From Bisporella sp. PMI_857 (lineage: Eukaryota > Ascomycota > Leotiomycetes > Helotiales > Helotiaceae), in the NCBI GenBank assembly GCA_021307315.1, contig JAJSPD010000064.1:124001-188000 (forward strand): a stretch of DNA of 64,000 nucleotides. The letters are read 5' to 3'. The position numbers and the translations under genes were made by a program. Shown here piece by piece: positions 34,620 through 48,311 of the stretch. How positions within the stretch are numbered: position 1 is the first letter of the stretch; the number at the start of each line of letters is the position of its first letter. Below the pieces are notes generated by a model. The model had not been told where the DNA came from and ran no database searches. It saw only the letters and a list, made by a program, of their open reading frames with translations.

Positions 34620-34887
34620 AATGGAATGATTCCGTATGCGCTGGGAGGGTACTATGGTTGGAGGTTCATTCTACCAATGGGAAGAGTCGCAGTCGTTGCC
34701 GGAACATTCACGTATCCAAATTTGCTTTGAATTTCTATGCGTTCAGCTCTTTGGTTCTGTAGCCATATTTTATTGCTTTTTTGCGAACAATTCTGGGTGG
34801 TCTGTACACTGAGAAACTGCTATATTTCTCCTATGGTTATACTTAGCTAGTCCGCTGCTTATTTGTGTCCATCTTTTAATTCCAACT

Positions 34888-36116
34888 TCACTTCTTCGTC
34901 TTTCCGCCTTCCCGCTTCACCTTCTCACCCACAAACGTGTCAATAACATTTACCTTTGCCGGCAGATACTTTCCAATCTCTTCAGTACTCAACCACGGCA
35001 CCTCAATCTCCTTCACAACCGCCATCACAAGCTCAACTAAACTCGTTGCATGTGGCGCTCCACCTTTCAGCCCCAAGAACGAAACCCGTGGTAGCCCTAG
35101 CGCAGTACATAACCTCTCTTCCGTGCCATCTGATAGCTGGACTAGGCGGGTTGCTGGTAGTGAAGGATACGCAAGCGAGGCTGTGTGGGCTAGCAATGGA
35201 AGGTGAGTTTTTAAAGCCGAGGGGAGAGAGCTACGAGTGGTGAATATGACGGAGAAGTGCTTCACTCTATCATTTTCGTGCTTGATGGTGGCCACTTCCT
35301 TTCCCGAAGAGGAGAGAGAGGATAAGCCGGCAGCTGACTCGTTTTGGTTTTGTTCGCAGGAGGTATCGGGTTTTGAGAGCCGAGACGAGGTGGCGAGCAG
35401 ACGGGTTATGCTGTTGAGTCCGATGCAGACGTGGGAGGAGATTTCTGGTGGCGGAGGGGTGGGAGCGGGGGGTTGGGAGGTGGGATTGAGCTTCGCTTCG
35501 AGGCGTTTGCGCTTCTTGAAGCGTTTCCCTTTCGATGGAGCGGTGTTTGTGGCCCGGTGCTGGCCTATCGGCGTGAGGAGACTGGGAGGTGGTTAGCGTC
35601 TATATAATTGGAGCTTTGTTGTAGAACAGGTATCTGGTTGAAATAAAAAGTAATCCCCGAATCAAGCGGCATTTGAACAAGAAAGAATCTGCACCTCAGA
35701 TCGGTCTGAAACATCGCGATTTACTTGGAGGCTTAGGTCGATGGTAGACATAAATGGATGGCATAAAACTACAGTTTCGAGTTTGATTTTAGGCCACAAG
35801 TGAGTACAGCAAATAGAAGTGTGAGTCGATTCTTGCCCGGTGCAGCTGTTGGGTCATTGAGAACTGGAGTTATGGCTTTAGAAGAGACAGGAAGTCCCGT
35901 CAAGCAGTTTGAAATTGAAGACTCAAAGTGTGCGACGTGTGCCAGATAGGAGAAGACATACTTGCAAAGAAGCTCAAGAATGGTATCTTGGTCATTGGCT
36001 GAGATTTCTGGCCTGCGCAAGTTAGATTTGAGAATATGTGTTATAGAATAGACATACCATTGTGCAGAAGTGAAAGAAGAGTCTAACTGGAAGATTGTCT
36101 TTGGTTTCTTGTCCAT
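34888..36116 (-). CDS. POP3: RNase P/MRP protein subunit Pop3
   Basis: Pop3 is an L7Ae-related subunit of nuclear RNase P and RNase MRP, which process tRNA and rRNA precursors. Exons are 36116-36058, 36012-35962 and 35581-34888, giving 267 residues. Exon 1 encodes MDKKPKTIFQLDSSFTSAQW, exon 2 PEISANDQDTILELLC, and exon 3 begins LLTPIGQHRATNTAPSKGKR followed by a basic FKKRKRLEAK stretch. Further conserved parts are PPEISSHVCIGLNSITRLLA and the L7Ae-like C-terminal half (LPRVSFLGLKGGAPHATSL, VPWLSTEEIGKYLPAKVN). The second intron is 380 nt, long for this organism; its branch site ACGCTAAC lies 10 nt before the CCCAG acceptor. A frame that runs from exon 2 into the intron looks like a separate small gene but is not. 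Confidence 0.88.
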
Positions 36117-37462
36117 GTTTAGAACACATCGACCTTCGAGAGTCAGATGCCTGTCAGATTTGCTATGAAGCAGATTGCTTTCTGGAATTGAAGTTCAGCG
36201 TTGACCTAATATCCATACTTGTCAGTATGCACCTGGGTTAATCGTAGGAATAAGAAAATACGGGATATTGTAGGGAGAGGCACTATTACCAAGCCGTGCA
36301 AAACAACGTGAATTATGCAATGGTAGGAGTACTAAGTGGGTTCCGGGATCACTAACTTTGTAGATGGAAATATAGACCAATATTCAAGTCCCAGCTGCCT
36401 TCGGCTTATTTGTGAACAATGGCAGAATCGGATCGCCTTACCAATGTCAAAAAGTAAAATGACATATGCATCATTCATTTTTAACTTGTAGCAACCGTCT
36501 GGATGTTTGTCGAGAGTGTTAGCTTGCCAAGCATTACCCTGCACAAGTTTAGAGCCTCAGGTATCTACAATTCTAGGCATCCCATCACTACCTAGAAAAC
36601 TGCAATCAACAAAGTCTATGATCAACATCGACCTTGCTCCTCATTACACTTTGTAGACACCGTTTTCTGGTATTGAGCATTTTGGTTCATTGAAAGAACC
36701 CCTACTCTCTATTACACAGTCTTTCGCTTTGAACACCACTGCTTGATCCTTTGTTGGCCAGGCGGACAGCTTATCCGCCATCTATCTCCTAACACCGATC
36801 GAGCTGGCCGTGGCAGTATCATAACAAAGCTCAGACTCTAGTGGTGCTCGCTTCATATACCAATCACAGCAAGCACATAGCTATCTGGGCTAGCGGCCGC
36901 TCACCCAATCACTCCCCTCAGCAACCCCTTTGAATCACTTTATTCACTCCACCGCCTCATAGTGGTTTACCCCTCTACACCTCACTTCACTTCAGACCTA
37001 ACGTGCAGCTGTCCTTGTACCTCCACCATTATTCTCCATTGTATTTGGTATCAACCCTGTTGGGTTTCTCACATTCTAGAGCATACCATTTGCATCCTCC
37101 ATCTTCTCTGTTATTCAATCTAATACAAAGAATACCTCAACAAACATAATCCAGCGAAACGGTCTGTCGCGTCCCGCACTCTCCCCTGCAAAAAAGGTTC
37201 TAGCCGGCGTCATTCAGAAGTGGTCGGAGAGCTCTCCACTGGCAAACCCCAAGCCTCTCCTAATCGCCTAATAATAAACATCAACCTCCAAAATAATTTC
37301 GAGCCCCCTACGTTATTCACCAGTACCTCATTGCATGGCATACACACCACGATACTGCATGTTATTGACACGGAGGTCCAGAAGCTCGTGAGCTTTCTGT
37401 TGCGGAGCTACCGCCTTCCTCGACCACACTCCCAGCTTCTAGCTCAGCCTTGCCTTTGCCAA
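36117..37462. promoter_or_regulatory. shared upstream region of POP3 and the USP gene
   Basis: About 1.35 kb between divergent starts. The part from 36850 is cytosine/thymine-rich (CACCTCACTTCACTTCAG, TCCATCTTCTCTGTTATTC), typical of a 5' UTR and start region for the large gene. No gene is supported. Confidence 0.4.
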
Positions 37463-40400
37463 ATGGACCACGCTTCGGACGACCCGTTGCGAGAACGTGC
37501 GGCCTCTATAGAGCCTGGCTCAACACGGCCCAAGCCTTTTGACGATACAGACGCATCGGCAAGGAAGCGACAGCGACGCGGCTCGCGAAGCATATCAGTT
37601 GATACTGCCTTGCCTGATACGCCCGACCCTATAACTTTCCCCGAGGTTGATACCAACATTGAGGTAGATTCTGCTTCCGTTCCCCACACGCCCACACGAC
37701 CCGGCACAATGCCTCCCTCACAACTGAACAATTCAAGCAAAGTCACTATAAATCTACGAACAGACCGGCCACTTGAAGCAATAACCTCTTCCCCGCCGTC
37801 TCCTACACCTCCCTCACAAGCGGTTCTACAAGATGCAGAGATAGTTGGCAATTCATTACAAGACACAGCTAGGAAGAGTGTGGAAAGCGAGAGCGATGCT
37901 TTGTCGACAGTTCCGGCCATAGAGACTCCAACATCCACTTCCTCTGAAGGCAGTCCGGAGATCGAGCTAGTCGCTATTGATGATGTAGACTCTGATTTTG
38001 GTATGGACGAGAGTCCAGCCGTTGCTATTGTCAATGATGATGCAGATTACGAGGGGGAAACCGATCCTATGACCACTTTCCCATACCGGAGTCAAGGCGA
38101 GCTGTCCGCGAGTCCTGTCAAGAAGTTGGCGTCACATTTTCGATATGGTATGGCTACACCTCCCTAAGAATTTGGTGCTTTTCCGACTGACTTCTGAATT
38201 AGAGCTGATCGAGGATGATTCTTGGTTCCGAAACATCGCTGAGTGGCTTGATAGTTTCTGTTTGTTCACAGCAAACCGCTCTGATCGCTTACTTGAGGCT
38301 CTCCAAACCTACTGGGATTTTTGGGAAGCTTTCCCACAACTAATCTGGGCTTTGCAATATCGCAAGTAAGCTATGCTCATCTTTTTTGCCCAATGTAGAA
38401 TACTAACTTTCAAAGTCGCTATTTTGGCCATTCGGGATTTTCACGAGAAAGAGTTCCTCATCAAGGACGCGGTCTGACCGATTTCTTGGTCCAGTTTGCC
38501 CGGCTCTCAGCGAGGCTTGCTGTATGGGACTCTAGAAATCTGTATAAGTTACTTAAAAGAGACGTTACCGAGGAGGTAGAGCTTGCTTCCGGCAAATTTC
38601 TCCTGGCATATACAGCTCTAATTTTCAAGGGGGATGCATCACTTCTTGGTGCAAACCTACAGAACCATTATAAATGGAATTGGGAGGAGGAAGTTGCCAC
38701 TCTGCAACATGCCTTTCGAAATGAAGGTGCTTCTTTTCACGTACTTTGTAGGCTCGTAGAAGGCCAGCTTGCGATGATACAGCACAACTCAAAGTTCGTC
38801 GATTCCTTGAGTGCGCCATGCCAACTAGTCGAGTGGCTTCTCTTTGATGCAGCAATCATATACAAGAACCCGGAGGGTTACACGGATGAGCAGATCAAAA
38901 TGGCTCAGCAGCATTTGTTGAAAGGGCATGACTTCTTCAAAGTCACATCTGCAGGGCTGATGTCAATTATTGAGAAGCAAGTGACCACACTTTCACCGGA
39001 ACCAGCCAAGTTGCTCATTACCAGCTTAACATCAATTTTACGATATATTGTAGTGATCGACCATGAGGCGACGCGAACAATGTTTGAGCGCTTACAGCAA
39101 CATGAGCATCGCCCTCATGCCCGATTCTATCCACGAGTTATTTCACTTGAGTGGAAGCTCTCTATTCTCAAGAAGCTTATTATGTCAACACAAATGCAGC
39201 TGCGAGTATTCGGGGTCACGACTATGTGCTCTGATCTGCTGGGTGTTTATAACGAGAATAGGAGTCTTGCTCCACTGGACGACAACCCCGTTCTCCATTA
39301 CATCGCCAACTTCATTATCAGTAATAAAATCATCCCATATTTAGTCGGCACTGGATCACATCCTGAGATTATTAACGATAGTTTCAACATCGTGGGATTT
39401 TTGATTGCCACTAAAACCTATTCGGACGAACTAGCAGACACCATCTGGCAATCCGTGACCAATAGCCAAGATCCCAGAGTTGTGGAGGCTGTTCTCAAAG
39501 TGTATAAGAATACTTTAAACCTATATGATTATGAGTCGTTGCTCAAGCTCTGTCGGAAAGTCAATACTCTTCCGATTGACTCCTTTACAAGCGGTATGCG
39601 GGAATTGTGCGAAAAGCTGTTCAACGAAATGCAGGGAAAGACCTACGAAGTCAATGTAGGACCCCGAAATGATTCGGCCCCAGCTGATTTATGCGTTCGA
39701 CTCATCCGAGAATCCTCAAACTTCCCCCCAGAGACTCCCCTGATCTATCATGATACCCAAAAGTTTGCCGTAGACCATTTAAGAGCGCTTATTTCGGTCC
39801 TAGACGATTCCAATCGTAGACGAATTTATCGAGAATGTACCCACGATATTTCGAGCAGGAGTCTCACGGCTCCTGGAAGCATACTGGTGATACACTCTCT
39901 TCTGGGCCGCTATAAGACTGAGTTGCATGAATTAGCATCAGATCAAGGACTGACAAGTTTGCTTATTCAGGAGCTAGAATCTGCAATTGCAGAGGGTCCT
40001 GACTCGTCAAGCTTGTATAACAGAAGAGGCCTACCGTACATGGCACTGCGTGAGCTGCTGTTCAAAATCATGGTTCAGGTACCGGAAACAATTTCTCATG
40101 ACTTAGGTGGCAAACTTTGGAACTCATTGGTTGGCCCCGGCTCCAAGAAAGAAGATCGCGATGCTTCCTGGGCATTACTTATGAATGCGAAGAGAACTTC
40201 CCCTTTAGACAACCAGTTTTTCAGCACATGCTATCAGGACCACCTTCCCACCTTACCCCCGGAATGTTTCACTGCGGGGGCCTTGGACTTTGTCAAAGAT
40301 GCTGTACAAATGGCACTGAAGAGAGTTCCGCAAACCCCTGCAGAAGAGGATTTCAATTGTCCTCTGCTTGAGCAAGTTTGGCGGATGATTCTGACTGCGC

Positions 40401-43400
40401 CCCATGCAACTATTGATGCGGCCGCCATTACTACCCTAGTTGATTCATACATAAACTCTCCATTCGTGCATGCTCTACCACAACTGAAGGCGCGTGCCAT
40501 CCACTCCACCGTCGTTAATCGATGCTTAGAGCAACTGGCTGGCGCAGCAGCGAAGCTCAAGTCATTTAATCAAAATGGCGGCACCATTGGCGACGATGAT
40601 GGTATGGTCATTGTTGTCTCAAATTCTGAATTCCAAGAACAGGAGATGACCTTTGCACGCTCCCTGGCGGTCTTGAGGGAGTTCTTGCAGGCATACCAGG
40701 TCAAGAAGCAGTATGCGATGCCTACACCGAAGCTGAGATCCCCTGTGGCTATTATATCTAGTGCTGTTACTGTCGAAGGCGAGCCTAGGACGGTCAAGTA
40801 TCAAGCCTTTGATGGTGACACACAAACCGATATAAAGGAGATGGTAATCGGTACCAAAAACAGTGCCGCTTCATTGTTCGCCGGGCTTCAAATGAACACT
40901 AATTTTGAGCATTACAGAGTCTACTGGGGAGGCCATTACCATGTACCAGATATTGAACTTGAGATCTGCAAATCGTTTGATGATCTTAAGCTTAATGGAC
41001 TTGTCCTAATACAACGTCGTAAAGACTCAGATAGCCCTGTTGACAGCATTGAGATGGAGATCATGAAGCACATTGATGAGCTATGGGGTTATCTTGGTAT
41101 GCAAGAAGCAGTTGCCAAGGAGGTATGTATCGATATGGTTATCTAAGATCATTGTTGCTAACAATGTTAGATCTATTTCTTCCTAGTCAAGTTTCCCTTA
41201 TATCATCGAGTAATAGAGGATATCCGGACAGCTACTGTGTCATACACGGAGATATTCCCGCAGGGCAAACCATACAAGTCATTATATGCTATCCACACGC
41301 TTCGGGAGTTCATATTTTCTGAGTCACAAAAGGTATGTTTGCCTATTCTCAACAATATGATATAGCTAATGACAACAAGGGCGCTGTCAACGAAGCCGCA
41401 CTAACAAGGGCTACCTCTTTGATTGTATCCGCAATGCCGGAGTTATGTGAATCTCGTGATGTCAGCCCTGAGACGAGATCTTTACTAGCATATACCATGA
41501 TTGACTGCTTTGCGAATCTACTTACCGGCAAGTTCCTTGTATCTAGCAGAGACGGCATTGCTAACGGAATCAGAAAATAAAATACCTCCATCGGCGATAG
41601 TTGGCTGGAATGATATTTTACTTCATTGTCTCCTTCAATTGCTACAAGAAGCAAAGGCCGATGGTGTCCAGGTGGAATCATCGAGATTGGTTTGTCGAGC
41701 TTTTGATGCAATTCTAGAGGCTGCCAGTCAAAGTCCTGACTTTTGGGCTCTGGTGAAAGTCCATGTGAACACCGGCGAATTTCTTCGAGATCTGTTGCTC
41801 GTAGAACCAAGACAGCCGATTCGAAGAAGCGTCATGAAGACTATAAATACTAAATCGGTGTATCACGCAAGGTAGGATAATACTTCTGGTCCGGAATGTA
41901 TGTTATGTATTTAATGTGTTTCTAGTCACGCCCAAGTCAAATCTCCGGAAATCCTCGAGACATTTTGGTCGCCTATAGTAGAAGTTGTGTCTGACGTTAG
42001 CCAATATCTCGAACATACTGAGGAAGTTTTCCAACTGGCCGAAAATTTGTTAAAGAGATTAGCGGAAACAGATAACAATTCCATCAATCTTGACGGCTTA
42101 CTTGAGTCTTGGATGTCTCAACTGATTTATTATGCACCTCATGATGTAAGGCTGGAATCATACCTATCACTATGCTTTGAAGCTAATCAAATTTTAGAAG
42201 CTCGAACGTCTGAACAGAGTTGATCCAATTGCTCGAGGTCTTGCTAGCCTCTGCTACTGCGCAGCATCGCTCGCTGAAGCTTCTCAAAAGCACTTCTCTT
42301 GCAGGTAAAGCCTGTCAAAATATCACTCTGCTGGATATATACTAATTTTATAGGTCGCTGGGGGTGGAACTGCTCCAAAAACATTTGTTTCCTGATACAA
42401 GTACTCCTGCAGATGAAGAAACCCTTGTCGTATCGCAGCTTCCGTTAGTCGATTCGCATACTCGCCACAAGATCTCAGAGACCATATTCATCTTAGTTAA
42501 GGATGATGCCGAGGAATACAAACGAATCTTACAAAGCTTAGACCAGCTTACTCCTTATGATGCTAAGCTTGACCGTAGGTGTATTCTTTTAAATAGCTTA
42601 TAGAGATATGCTTATCATGGGCTAGATCCTTACCTATACGACTTCACCAATAACTTTGAACGTAGTAAAGCCATTCGGTCATCTACTGGCTATGTCGGCC
42701 TCAGAAATCTGTCTAACACTTGCTATCTCAATTCTCTCTTTACGCAGCTCTTCATGAATATTCCATTCAGAGAGTTTATGCTCAAGGCTCGCGTTGCTGA
42801 TGGTGGCGCTTCACAGAAATTGCTCCGTGAAACCCAGCTCCTTTTTGGGTACATGCAGAACAGTCTTGAGAGATTCGTCGATCCATCGAATCTTGCCGGG
42901 TCGATCAGAACTTTTGATAACACAAATATCGATGTTACTGTTCAGATGGACGTTGATGAGTTCTACAACTTAATTTTTGATCGCTGGGAAAGCCAGATTA
43001 TCGGACCAGCGGACAAGAGAAAGTTTCGATCATTTTATGGTGGGCAATTGGTACAGCAGGTTAAATCTCGAGAATGCCCGCATATTTCTGAGCGCTTGGA
43101 ACCCTTTCTGGCTATTCAGTGCGATATCAAAGGCAAATCCAACCTTCAAGAGAGCCTGCAGGCTTATGTTGACGGCGAGATCATGGATGGCGACAACAAA
43201 TATAAATGCTCAACATGTGATCGCCACGTCGACGCGGTCAAAAGAGCCTGCCTCAAGGATGTCCCGGACAACCTGATATTTCACTTGAAAAGATTCGACT
43301 TCAATCTTAAAACTCTCATGCGAGGCAAGGTCAATGATTGGTTTTCATTCCCTAGGAGAATTGATATGCGGCCATATAAGGTAGAGCATTTGATGAATGA

Positions 43401-45570
43401 GCCTGGAACATATGAGGATATTTTTGAGCTGGTCGGAGTCCTAGTCCATGCCGGCACAGCTGAGTCGGGGCATTACTACTCATATATTCGAGAAAGACCT
43501 ACCACGTCTGATAAGGAACCTTGGGTGGAGTTCAACGATGACCTGGTTACGCCTTGGGACACAAACCAATTGGAAAATCACTGCTTCGGCGGCCCTGAAT
43601 ACAACGACGTTGGTAGTATCCCGTTTGAGAAGAACTACAGCGCATACATGTTGCTGTATCAACGTTCGTCTACATTATCGGCACAGACAGAGGCGGTGGA
43701 ACGCTCAGTTATGTCATGTCCTATCCGGGTGCCCCTACCACCGGGAATGTCGAACCATATCGTCCAGAATAACGAACTATTGATGCGTAAGTACTGCTTG
43801 TATGATCCATCACATGCAGCCTTTGTCCTCAAATTACTCTCGAACATGAAGCAAATTAATAAGGGAGAGTGCTCGCCTACCCACGATCTGGAAAGGCTTG
43901 CTATCAACTCCTCGATGAATTTCTTAGACCAAGTAGTTGTAAGGAACAAAGAAGTCCCAGATTTCATGAATTTTGTGGGATCCATGAGACGGATTTGCCA
44001 AAGCTGCGCGGATTGCAGCTGTGATTTCTTGGAATGGTTCTATGAGAGACCGCAAGTCATCCGTCAACTGATTCAGAGAAGCCCAGAGGGTTTAGTTCGT
44101 AATGAGATAGCTACCTCTATCCTTCACGCACTAGCCAAAGTCAAAACCGACCGCCCAGACCTCTATGCCGACGAAGATGGTCCTGAGATCCTACAGAAAA
44201 CAATCCAGACTGTAGATCGGCTTTGGGAGACGTTTCAAAGTTCTACTCGCTCGTGGCCTGAGTACTTTGGACTTCTTCTCGGAATTTCTAAGATGGGAGA
44301 GATTGAATCTGCTGTTCTCTTGGATCATCAATATCTGCAAAGATGCATGGAGATCGTTACTGCTGACACTGTGTTGCCGTTATCACCTCAATATCAACGG
44401 ATGCTCATCAATGTCAACAAACGAAGCACTACTAGGCCTGTCTCCTTCGATCCTATAATCGGTTTGCTTGACCAGCTTCTTCAGACTTGCGATTTGACTC
44501 TGGAAGCAGCTGGCGATAGGGAACAGCGTCTTGAAGTAGCCATGAACGGAAGTCCTATTCCTATCAATGACGCTGAAAGAGAGCTCATGGTGCAGCAATG
44601 GACCAGAAACGGCGCAAATATTTTAACGCAAAAGCTTATTATGGTCCATCACAACTTTGACGTAGTGCGTAACATCATCGCAATGCTCTTGAATTCTCCA
44701 GACAACCTCGATGCTACCATTTTCAATGCAATTATCAGTGGCATCCGCGAGGCGCAGCATTGCAAAGCCTACCTTCAGGCGGCACTGGTGTACTGTGAGC
44801 ATACGGATAATGTGGCAAACATTAAGAGAATGGTTTTCCAAGCATCGCAAGCCATCGAAAGTGATTCTTCAGACGGCTCCGTTTTCTTGAATTTCCTCAT
44901 GACTTTGCCCCAGTCGAATGCTAATCGCAACGATATTCCTAATGAGCGTTGCCGGCAAATCATTTTGGAGACATGTAATGTCTGGGGCCCGAAGCTTTTG
45001 AATAGCTATATTCCCAACGTAAGAAGCGATACCGAGACTTATCTTACGAACCTTCTTCTTCGATTTGCGGCAGGCCTCGATAATAGCTCATTGGAGGACC
45101 AGTCTCCTCAGGACTTAATGCTCATGAGAAAGACCGGACAGAAGCTAGGATTTGGCTGCCTTAATCATTTGACTGATACATATCTATCGGAATCTGGTCG
45201 ACAAGCTCTACGTCCACATTTAGATTGCATTATCCGAGTGATTCAAAAATGCAAGCCGTTCTTTGACCCTGGTAGTAAAGATCAGTCAGATTTTCTCCTT
45301 AGGGAACAGAGTGAGTTGCTTTTTTTTTCTGAGTGGTTATTATCTTACTAACCACATATAGATATCGTTCCTGATGTCAAAGCAGTTACTGTTGATGAGG
45401 TTCCTGATGACTCTGGTGAGCCATATCTCCAAAGATGAAAATGGATTCGGCTAACAGACCTAGAATGGGATGGATCAGAAGATGGCTATGGTTCTTCCGA
45501 ACCAATGGATAGCATCGCAGAGCTAGTTAGACCTAGTAACGAAGCAATGGACGTGGAGACGCAGCTCTAA
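37463..45570 (+). CDS. very large ubiquitin-specific protease (USP9X/USP34-like)
   Basis: A C19-family deubiquitinase of about 2,510-2,530 residues. Exons are 37463-38147, 38203-38365, 38416-41122, 41171-41332, 41380-41527, 41574-41871, 41926-42145, 42198-42304, 42354-45310 (with an internal intron at 42579), 45362-45415 and 45458-45570. The N-terminal third is acidic/serine-rich with a KRQRRGSR basic patch; a long helical-repeat region follows. The catalytic domain has the Cys box GLRNLSNTCYLNSLFTQLF (Cys codon 42721), a CxxC zinc ribbon (CPHIS, CSTCDRH), LIFHLKRFDF, and the His box GTAESGHYYSYI (His codon 43471) with WVEFNDDLV. Very large USPs of this type act on many substrates. One intron (41528-41573) uses a GC donor, and the intron at 42579 ends either at 42605 (27 nt) or 42665 (87 nt); without it a TAG at 42601 would stop translation. 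Confidence 0.9.
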
Positions 45571-48311
45571 GTCCAACGAATTACGAATTTCTCAGTCGAG
45601 TCATTATTTCGATTTTCATGAATCAAGGCGCATGAAGCGGGCGGGGTACGGGAAACAGAATAAAACGCGGGATGCACGGAACTGGCGCAAAATGGTTGCT
45701 TTTTCAAAGAGGTGATTCTTTGCTGACAATTTGCGTTCAGCTTCATCGTCCCGTTTGAGGATCGATTACATGTGGAATTAGACCAACAGGGCATGGTGTT
45801 TAGGGCGGATGCTCAATTTTTAGACAATGACGTTATCGGGTCTGTGCTGCATCACTAGAAGGACTGGTGGGCAGCAAGCATGAGATATAATTTTACACCT
45901 TAGTATCTACACCGGATATTCATAACGTGATATGCGTGTACTATCTACTCTGATCTCCCAAACGCCATGGCTTTGCAATTCTTTTAATCATGTATTCCAT
46001 CACTTGTTACTGTGTCACAAACACTCCAGCCACAGCATCTGAGTCTTCGAGTGTCAGTTTGTAGGTTGAATTGTCTTTTATTGGATATTTCACAGTAATA
46101 TCGATTTTTAATTGGCTGTGCCTTAGTCTTCCGTGTCCTCTTGTATACCGCAACCTAGTCATAGATTGGTCTGGTCTATGGCGGTAGCAGGAAACACGCA
46201 ACATGATAATTCTGGCTTAATGGCTCAGGAAGAAGTAACAGCATTAAGCAACTCCAAGAATGTGTCCATTTAACCTCAGACTCTGGGTCTCATTGTATGC
46301 ATTTAAATTGTAGTGGAGTCTTTCTGTTGTGGCCAAGTCTCGATTTATACCTCTTTCTGCCAAATATTGTTCAAACAATCGAGGCCGCCCCCAGCCCAAT
46401 CTGCCTACATATCCGCAGCGATAACGAAGGTGGTAACCCCTAAGTTGCTGAAAGCTCACATATTATCGACGACTGCTCAGTCTGCGGCGCTTTGGAGAGA
46501 ATAAGATCTAATTATTCAGCATACGGGAGAAAGACGGAGGAGCTGTCTTCCTGCCAGAGTACAAGCGCTCACACGGGCAAGGCGTCCAACAGGCGAAATA
46601 CGATAGACTGACGTCTCTATAATTAACCACCCATGGCCAGATATCAGTCTTGCATACACATGCTGCAACAATTTTTGTCGATGAAATAAAGGCGAGTTGG
46701 AGATTTCTCTTACAAATTAAATTGATCATACACTCTCGCTCAAAAGCGTCCCAATGGTTATTGCGATCGCTGTGGTGCTGCATTTACGGGGTGTGTATGA
46801 TTGTTGGCAATGCCGGGGCATGGCGCTAAATTTAAGAGCTTTGGCGAATTGTGTGATTTGTGCTATTTGGTTGGGTCTTTAATTCTGCTGGTGCTAACGA
46901 TTGAACGTTGCAGATGCGAGAATGTTCAGAAATTGATTAGCAAAAATCTGAGATGGAAGTGACAATACCTTGATGCGTGGGTTTGAATTATTCCCAGATC
47001 AGATAGTGCGATCAACACTTGCCGAGCCTGCAGATTGAATTGTAGAGCAGCTTAATGCCAATCTCTACTGTTTCTACTACACTTGCTATGTCCCGCCGGC
47101 CTCCTTGACATCCCTTACTAGCAAAAAGCTAGTCATTGGCCTCGGAGATGAATTGGGTGACGCCGCACTCAGCACCACACTCATCTTAACCTTCTTATTT
47201 TGTCGTGTAATGGATGAGCCAACGCAAAACACGGTCACTGAAAATCTCTACCTAATAGTACTCAAAGTGCTGCGGCGAAGATTCTAATTATGGACTCCTT
47301 GAAGCAAAGTCGAAGGACTGCTCAAAGTTCTGCGTTTTCAGAAGAGAAATACCCGGTGGAAGCTTCCGCAACCTTGAGGCCTGGCGGGGGCACAGCACAA
47401 TACTTTGGTCCAACTTGCATAGTGACTGTGGCCAACGGGGATACGGCCCATACAGGTCCGGAGGCAGCCTTGTGGATTGTGACCTCAATTTGAGCTTTCG
47501 AAGTTCTAATATCAATGATACATACAGGTAATCATTTTCGTGCGGCTACTTGTGTTATATAAGCTGAACTTGTTAATTTCAATCGAGTATATACAATACA
47601 TTTAGTGCTTAGATTCAGTTAACTTGTTTGATATATTACGTGTCACAATGAAATAAGCCTTTAAGGTGCAGCATCATTATTGCTTGTTTTCAAATTGTAT
47701 ATAGTAACGAGTATTATGGACATTAAACAGGTTGTGAGGGACTAACCATGTGGGTTTGAAGATAGTGGATCAAGGGGATCTACCGGAGCGGGAGCCTGTG
47801 CGTGCGATCTTTTAAGAATAGAATCTGGTCCAAGCGCGAAGCGGCGGCTAAAGGGATGATCGTTTCTTGATCAGCACTTGAGTGAGATACGCTATTTCCA
47901 CCCCCGCTAGCTTGTTCATGATAGGGACGCGTTGTGCATCGATAGAACTTTTGGGTGTGGCTACAGACCCTACTTTGCCGCCGACTTGTCAGAGTAGGGA
48001 TCCCTTGAAGAAACAATAATAGAAACACCGGGCCAATAGGAACTAATCATCCCCTAGATTGCGTTATTCGCATGCGACATGCATGTCGGAACCCTGATAA
48101 ACTAGAATAGACGATGCGGGGTTCTCCACTTTCCAGGGGAAAAATGTCGACGCCGCAAATTAGGCGCCAAAGCCCAGAATAGGTTCCACCATGGTATTTG
48201 TTTACTTGACTCTCTATATCTATCACCTCTCCCTTCGTGTCAACAATATGCACCGCTCACCAGCTCTCCAACAATCTCTCTACCAAAGCTTTCAACTCTA
48301 TTTGGATCATC
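45571..48311. other. long intergenic region, no convincing gene
   Basis: About 2.7 kb. Small frames, such as plus-strand 47105-47493, show no domain, signal peptide or usable introns. The last 100 bases before 48312 are CT-rich, as expected for the promoter of the next gene. Confidence 0.5.

Noticed and set aside
35769..36116. Separate 115-residue gene upstream of POP3
   Set aside because: Its first 36 codons are exons 1 and 2 of POP3, with proper donors; the rest is intron.
37220..37462. Longer start for the USP gene
   Set aside because: The frame is open upstream but the sequence is CT-rich leader-like; the ATG at 37463 begins the acidic N terminus seen in this type of protein.
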